NCBI GenBank assembly: GCA_017962375.1
Contig: JAGCVJ010000015.1
Coordinates: forward strand, 124,001-188,000
Direction: 5' to 3'
From: Bacteroidales bacterium
GTDB taxonomy: Bacteria; Bacteroidota; Bacteroidia; Bacteroidales; UBA932
DNA: 64,000 nt
Shown: in pieces, positions 59,989 to 64,000 of the stretch
Layout of the letters: each line of letters starts with the position of its first letter
Position numbering within the stretch: position 1 is the stretch's first letter
Position numbers and translations under genes: made by a program
Notes under the pieces: generated by a model
What the model was told of the DNA's origin: nothing
The model's input: only the letters and a program-made list of their open reading frames with translations
Database searches by the model: none

Positions 59989-61323
59989 ATGCACGATCCG
60001 TACAGAGTAAAGCTCGTCCTGTTTTCGAACACCTATCCGTTCGGAGGGGGCGAGACTTTTCTTGCGGACGAGGTTCCATATCTTGCTCAAGCCTTTCATC
60101 GCATCACCATATTTCCCCTCTATCAGCCAGGCGGGGAAAGGCGGACTGTTCCTGAAAACGTGGATATTGCCACGCCCCTTCTGCCCTTCGACCACAAGGA
60201 CAAGAAAGGCTATCTGAAACACGGCCTGTTCAACACCGCCCCGTTTTTCTTCGCCACGAAAGAGTTTTTCCGCGCCCTTTTCGGCTGCGGAATAAAAGGC
60301 AAGAAAGCTAATGTGTTCAAGCGCCTGAGGATTTTCTTCAACTACTTTTTGATGCTCAGAACCATTCTTTCCAACAAGAAGCTGATGGAAGAAGTAACCC
60401 GGGAATGCTGCTTTGCGGACAAGATCTACTTCTACTGGGGAGACAAGAGCGCCATGCTTGTTCCTTTCCTGAAAAAGCTCGTGAAACCTAACGTTGAAAT
60501 TATGCCAATGTTCTGCGTAAGGTTCCACGGCTCAGACCTTTATGAGGGAGCCAAAGGCTATCTTCCATTCCGCAGCAAGATAATGGAAGCAACCGACTAT
60601 GCCATTCCGGTTTCATACGACGGAATGAACTACATCAAGAAAAACTACAACCCTTGCCCAAAGATTATCGAGGTCTGGCATCTGGGCTCCACTCATCACG
60701 ATGAAAACTTCAAAAACAACATCGCCGAGGAAAACAACGTATTCAATATTGTTGGCTGTTCCAACCTGATTCCGCTAAAACGAGTTGACCTTGTTGTAGA
60801 TGCGCTAAAACTTCTCGTTCAAGACCTGGCCGCACTGCAGCAGATCAAAAACCGCGGCTTTGACAAGATAACTTACACACATTTCGGGGGCGGCAACATG
60901 CTTCAATCGCTTAGAAAAACAGCAGAAACAATTAACTCAGAAATAATAAGCATTGATTTCAAAGGCTCCCGGCCTCACGACGAGATACTTGAATACTACA
61001 AGGAAAATGGTGCGGACCTGTTCATCCTGGCAAGCAGAAGCGAGGGCATTCCTGTTTCAATAATGGAGGTCATGAGCTACGGTATTCCGGTGATAGCCAC
61101 CAACGTAGGCGGCGTAAAGGAACTTTTCCGCAACTGCCCTCTCGGCTACATAATAGACGCAGACATTACTGCCGAAGACCTCAAGAACCAAATCCTGGAA
61201 TACATCCTCCTTCCTGAAAACATCCACACCCAGATGAAGCAGAACTGCTATGTCAACTGGCAGGAAGAATGGGATGCCCAGACCAACTATACCCGCTTTG
61301 CCGAAGAGCTCCTCGGCGTATAG
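59989..61323 (+). CDS. Glycosyltransferase family 4 protein
   Basis: A 444-residue GT-B fold glycosyltransferase. The N-terminal half has FSNTYPFGGGETFLADEVPYLAQ, and the C-terminal half carries the nucleotide-sugar motif SEGIPVSIMEVMSYGIPVIATNVGGVKELF with its E-x7-E pattern (about residue 360-372). The acceptor and sugar are unknown. It follows the OmpA/TPR gene by 20 bases and is near kdsB and lptE, so a role in LPS or capsule synthesis is plausible. It is convergent with the BIG2 lipoprotein. Confidence 0.85.
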   Translation: MHDPYRVKLVLFSNTYPFGGGETFLADEVPYLAQAFHRITIFPLYQPGGERRTVPENVDIATPLLPFDHKDKKGYLKHGLFNTAPFFFATKEFFRALFGCGIKGKKANVFKRLRIFFNYFLMLRTILSNKKLMEEVTRECCFADKIYFYWGDKSAMLVPFLKKLVKPNVEIMPMFCVRFHGSDLYEGAKGYLPFRSKIMEATDYAIPVSYDGMNYIKKNYNPCPKIIEVWHLGSTHHDENFKNNIAEENNVFNIVGCSNLIPLKRVDLVVDALKLLVQDLAALQQIKNRGFDKITYTHFGGGNMLQSLRKTAETINSEIISIDFKGSRPHDEILEYYKENGADLFILASRSEGIPVSIMEVMSYGIPVIATNVGGVKELFRNCPLGYIIDADITAEDLKNQILEYILLPENIHTQMKQNCYVNWQEEWDAQTNYTRFAEELLGV

Positions 61324-61326
61324 ATT

Positions 61327-62262
61327 TTATTTTGTAACAGGACGTATCGGATATCCGCAGCAGCGGTAAGTAGTGCCCAGACTAAGCCAAGTGGCAAAGT
61401 TACTCGGCTGGAAGAACACGCTGAAAGAGCTGTCGGACCACTCGTCTCCAAGAGAAGAAGACCAGTATTCGCCGATAGAGCCCGCGGCTTCCAGAACAGG
61501 ACCGATATGATACCCCGCCGCCGGCAGGAAAATACTGTTTCCGTTTATCTTGCTGGTAACCAGATAACCCCTTACTCCGTTGAAAGAGAGCCAGTCCCAC
61601 TTGCATTTCTCCACCAGATCCTTCATCTCGTCTTTGGTTGGCATCCTCCAGTTGCCGTGAAGCTTCACGTTTGCCACGTCATCTGCAAGCTCAAGCGTGG
61701 TAAGGTTGTCTACCACGCCATAGCTTTCCTTGAATCCGTATTTTGTGATCTTGTTGTAATCTCCGTTTGCCCACTTGTAGTTCTCCCACGTATATTCTGC
61801 CTTTGTTTCTATTTCGCCCCAGGCATAGTAGTCTCCATACCCTTCCGGAGTTGTTGCTCCAAGATTGCAATGAGCCCATTTTACCGTCAGCCCCAAATCT
61901 GCAACATTGTCCACGGTAACCTGGCAACTAGCCGTCTTCCCTCCGCACGACACAGAAACAGAGGCTGTTCCCAGACCTACGGCCTTCACCTGTCCCGTAT
62001 TGGAAACAGTTGCAACCGCCGGATTGGAAGACGTCCACGCAGCGCTTTGGTCTGTAGCGTCGGAAGGAATTACGGTCAAAGTAATCTGAGCTGTAAAGCC
62101 TACTCCCAGAGCAATTTTCACAGGAGCTATGCTTATAGAAGTCACCGGCACCTTCTTATTGGGCTCGGGGGTTATGGAATTGCCACCGCCGCCGCCCTTG
62201 GAACATCCGGCAAAAGCAAAGAACATTGCCAGACAAACGAATATTGCAGATTTTGTTTTCAT
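61327..62262 (-). CDS. BIG2-domain lipoprotein with C-terminal FISUMP-like module
   Basis: The start MKTKSAIFV (62262) is chosen because the 42 codons before it are basic, lie over the divergent promoter and lack homology. The 311-residue lipoprotein (lipobox AFAGC, about residue 19) has a poly-Gly linker (KGGGGGNS), a bacterial Ig-like BIG2 domain (about 35-115, KIALGVGFTAQITLTVIPSDATD, WTSSNPAVATVSNTGQVKAVG), and a C-terminal module (ARCNLG-like WAHCNLGATTPEGYGDYYAWGE, NWRMPTKDEMKDLV, YWSSS, YPIRPV) resembling the Fibrobacter-succinogenes major-paralogue family. Surface location is likely. Confidence 0.8.
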   Translation of the reverse strand: MKTKSAIFVCLAMFFAFAGCSKGGGGGNSITPEPNKKVPVTSISIAPVKIALGVGFTAQITLTVIPSDATDQSAAWTSSNPAVATVSNTGQVKAVGLGTASVSVSCGGKTASCQVTVDNVADLGLTVKWAHCNLGATTPEGYGDYYAWGEIETKAEYTWENYKWANGDYNKITKYGFKESYGVVDNLTTLELADDVANVKLHGNWRMPTKDEMKDLVEKCKWDWLSFNGVRGYLVTSKINGNSIFLPAAGYHIGPVLEAAGSIGEYWSSSLGDEWSDSSFSVFFQPSNFATWLSLGTTYRCCGYPIRPVTK

Positions 62263-62311
62263 ACTCAAAAGTAAACATTTTCTCTTATTTTTGTCTTTAA
62301 ACACACGCATT

Positions 62312-63484
62312 ATGAAACGGATTCTCTTTATCGCGATGGTTTTGCTGCTGGGCCTGCAGGCTTTTGCCCAGAACAAGATGTTTGACATAAAGTATTACAG
62401 GCACGTGTATGTTCCGTCAAAAGTCAACGGCCAGGATGCCTTGCTGATATTCGACACGGGCGCTCCATATACTTGTCTGGACAGCATTTACCGTGCTCAA
62501 AGCCCGTACAAATACACCCAGATTGGCAACGCGAAAATGGGCGGAACTGGCAACAATGAACAGAAGGTGAAAGTCATATTCGGCGAACTCACTTATACCG
62601 CCGGAGACAAGCAGTACACGAGCAAAGTTTCTCCTATCTTCCAGCTCAAGCCAATTACCGGCGATGCCGCTGACGGCCTTATGGGAATATCCGATTTAGG
62701 AGGTGTTGTTATCGCGATAGACTACAAGAACAAAAAGATGGGGTTCTGGGACAAGGTTTCAGAAGCGGACATAAAAGGCTACACCCCTATTGCAATCAGA
62801 TACGCCAACAACAGGATTTATGTTCCGCTAAGCGTGACAGTTGACAAAGACCGTACAATTCAGGGAGAATTCCTTATGGATCTGGGAAGCGGAGGAACCG
62901 TTTCTTTCACCAGCGCCGTTGCCGCAAAAAACAACCTTCAGGACATCAAGCCGCAATTGCTTTACAATATGGCTGTTGGAGGCATAGGAGGATCTTCTTC
63001 CGGCTGTGATTTCAGGGCACAAAGTGCATCTGTAGGAGGCTTCAATCTGGAAAACATAACCGCAGATTACAGCCAGAACACCGGTGGAGCGCTCTCTGAC
63101 AGAGAATATCTAGGAATAGTGGGCAACGAATTTTGGGAAAGGTTTTACCTTATAATAGACCTCCCTAACAAAAAGCTGTACCTAAGGCCTAACGCAGATT
63201 TCAACAAGCCGTTTGACGCCCCGACAAGAGGCTTCGCCTATACCGACAGGAGCAAGACTCTCGGCTATTGGGTTGTCAACTGTCTTTATCGCGATTCAAA
63301 AGCGGAAAAAGCCGGCCTTAAAAACAGCGACCACATTCTCTCCGTCAACGGCAAAGACGTGAAAACCATCTCAATGGACGAGCAGCAGGCTTTCTTCAAG
63401 AACCTGAAATCCGTTACTCTGGAAATAGAAAGAGACGGAGCAAAAAGCACCGTCTCCTTCAACTTCGATGATCCTAAAATTTGA
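62312..63484 (+). CDS. Retropepsin-like aspartyl protease with C-terminal PDZ domain
   Basis: The start MKRILFIAM (62312) is chosen; upstream in-frame codons run through the divergent gene's start. The 390-residue exported protein (signal cut after AFAQ near 19) has the active-site motif FDTGAPYTC (about 50-58) and a second half DLGSGGTVSF (about 190-199), in the layout of the Bacteroidota aspartyl-protease family. A PDZ domain follows at the C-terminus (about 310-385, SKAEKAGLKNSDHILSVNG). It probably cleaves periplasmic or surface proteins. It is convergent with the Fic-like gene, with no base between the two stop codons. Confidence 0.85.
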   Translation: MKRILFIAMVLLLGLQAFAQNKMFDIKYYRHVYVPSKVNGQDALLIFDTGAPYTCLDSIYRAQSPYKYTQIGNAKMGGTGNNEQKVKVIFGELTYTAGDKQYTSKVSPIFQLKPITGDAADGLMGISDLGGVVIAIDYKNKKMGFWDKVSEADIKGYTPIAIRYANNRIYVPLSVTVDKDRTIQGEFLMDLGSGGTVSFTSAVAAKNNLQDIKPQLLYNMAVGGIGGSSSGCDFRAQSASVGGFNLENITADYSQNTGGALSDREYLGIVGNEFWERFYLIIDLPNKKLYLRPNADFNKPFDAPTRGFAYTDRSKTLGYWVVNCLYRDSKAEKAGLKNSDHILSVNGKDVKTISMDEQQAFFKNLKSVTLEIERDGAKSTVSFNFDDPKI

Positions 63485-64000
63485 TCAAAAATATGTTTGA
63501 ACCGCAAAGGCGAATTGGTCTATAAATATCTTCTTAAAAGCCGATATATTATTCTGTTCGTAGAAAATAAGCATCGCCTTCTTATAGTCCACAGAATCTA
63601 CTGTCCTGAAAGATATCGGGCAACAATTGTTTGCAATGAGAATGGCGTTGCTGGTGATTCTGGCTGTTCGCTTGTTTCCGTCGGCAAAGGCCTGAATATA
63701 AGATATCAGCACCAGGGATAACAATGCTTTCTCAAAGACGTTTTCTTTGCTGTTGATGAGACGGCAAGTATCCTCCAAGGCCTCGCGAATCTGGTGTTCG
63801 TTGTCCAGGGGGCGGTAGTTTGTACCAGTTACACCCACACGGCGCTTTCGAATGCCTTTATCCACATCCAGTTCTTTAACCAGCAGTGTGTGCAATTTTT
63901 CTATGCGGCGGACAGAAAGAGCTTGGAAGTATTCGGGTTCAGCCAGAACAAAGTCCAGTGCGTCCTTGTGGTTGAGCAGCATTACAGCTTCTTCTTTTGT
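63485..64000 (-). CDS. Fic/DOC-family protein with His-to-Gln change, 5'-truncated by window edge
   Basis: The frame stays open to base 64000, so the start is outside the window. The visible 171 residues include the Fic motif, but it reads YIQAFADGNKRTARI, where the family usually has HPFxDGNGRTGR. The catalytic His (which activates the acceptor hydroxyl in AMPylation) is replaced by Gln, confirmed from the CAG codon, while DGN, K-R and the second R are kept. AMPylation by the usual mechanism is unlikely. The missing N-terminal part may hold the inhibitory helix or other domains. Function unknown. Confidence 0.8.
   Translation of the reverse strand, partial: TKEEAVMLLNHKDALDFVLAEPEYFQALSVRRIEKLHTLLVKELDVDKGIRKRRVGVTGTNYRPLDNEHQIREALEDTCRLINSKENVFEKALLSLVLISYIQAFADGNKRTARITSNAILIANNCCPISFRTVDSVDYKKAMLIFYEQNNISAFKKIFIDQFAFAVQTYF

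Noticed and set aside
1..64000. CRISPR arrays, rRNA, tRNA or prophage
   Set aside because: No regularly spaced repeats, cas genes, tRNA-like cloverleaf ends, rRNA stretches or phage structural genes were seen in the window.

Overview
The window reads as chromosome of a member of the Bacteroidota, most likely order Bacteroidales. Three things support this. Nearly every divergent intergenic gap carries the Bacteroidota -7 promoter box (TAnnTTTG) and there are no clear Shine-Dalgarno runs. The gene content is typical of the phylum: a GldH-type lipoprotein, DUF1573, 6-bladed propeller lipoproteins, M56/BlaI pairs, a PspC pair with PadR, GHL10 proteins and a fumarate-reductase-type cytochrome b. 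Lipoproteins and outer-membrane barrels are also very abundant. I cannot assign a genus. No rRNA, tRNA, transposase, phage or CRISPR sequence was recognised. Genes are dense and no gene-free stretch reaches 300 bases.

1-24.4 kb is ordinary core chromosome: lgt, an rRNA-type methyltransferase, pgk, an acyl-ACP thioesterase with frr and pyrH, a lone sdhC/frdC, hemW, a DUF2007/DUF3109 group, a large M16 peptidase relative that has lost its zinc site, a TPR protein, a U32 peptidase, then holB-ricT-gldH-trmB and an M20 amidohydrolase. These are followed by a prenyl synthase, an outer-membrane protein, trxA and kbl.

24.4-42.1 kb is different: visibly AT-rich, all on the minus strand and tightly coupled. 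In transcription order it holds a BlaI repressor, a small 3-TM protein and an M56 membrane metalloprotease without a sensor domain. A promoter then precedes two successive modules of [Cys-rich secreted peptide - propeller lipoprotein - CxxC thioredoxin-fold lipoprotein]. A TolC channel, a membrane fusion lipoprotein and two different RND permeases follow. The end is a third propeller and third Cys-rich peptide, a 500-residue exported protein and a DUF1573 protein. I read this as one system that makes, oxidatively folds and exports or senses small disulfide-rich peptides under protease/repressor control. It is the best candidate here for an undescribed system, but its function is inference.

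42.2-64 kb returns to core-like sequence: a large MscS channel, two tandem GHL10 proteins, rhomboid, a beta-barrel protein, a nitrilase-type amidase, an OmpA lipoprotein, and a PspC-PadR-PspC-LOG operon. Next come secG and an envelope operon (sigma-54 activator, lptE, TPR-like protein), divergent from kdsB and a coupled OmpA/TPR protein. The window closes with a glycosyltransferase, a BIG2 lipoprotein, a retropepsin-PDZ protein and a 3'-terminal part of a Fic-like gene whose catalytic His is replaced by Gln. Nine copies of the 8-base palindrome ATCGCGAT, about one expected by chance, are scattered over the core-like parts and absent from the AT-rich block.
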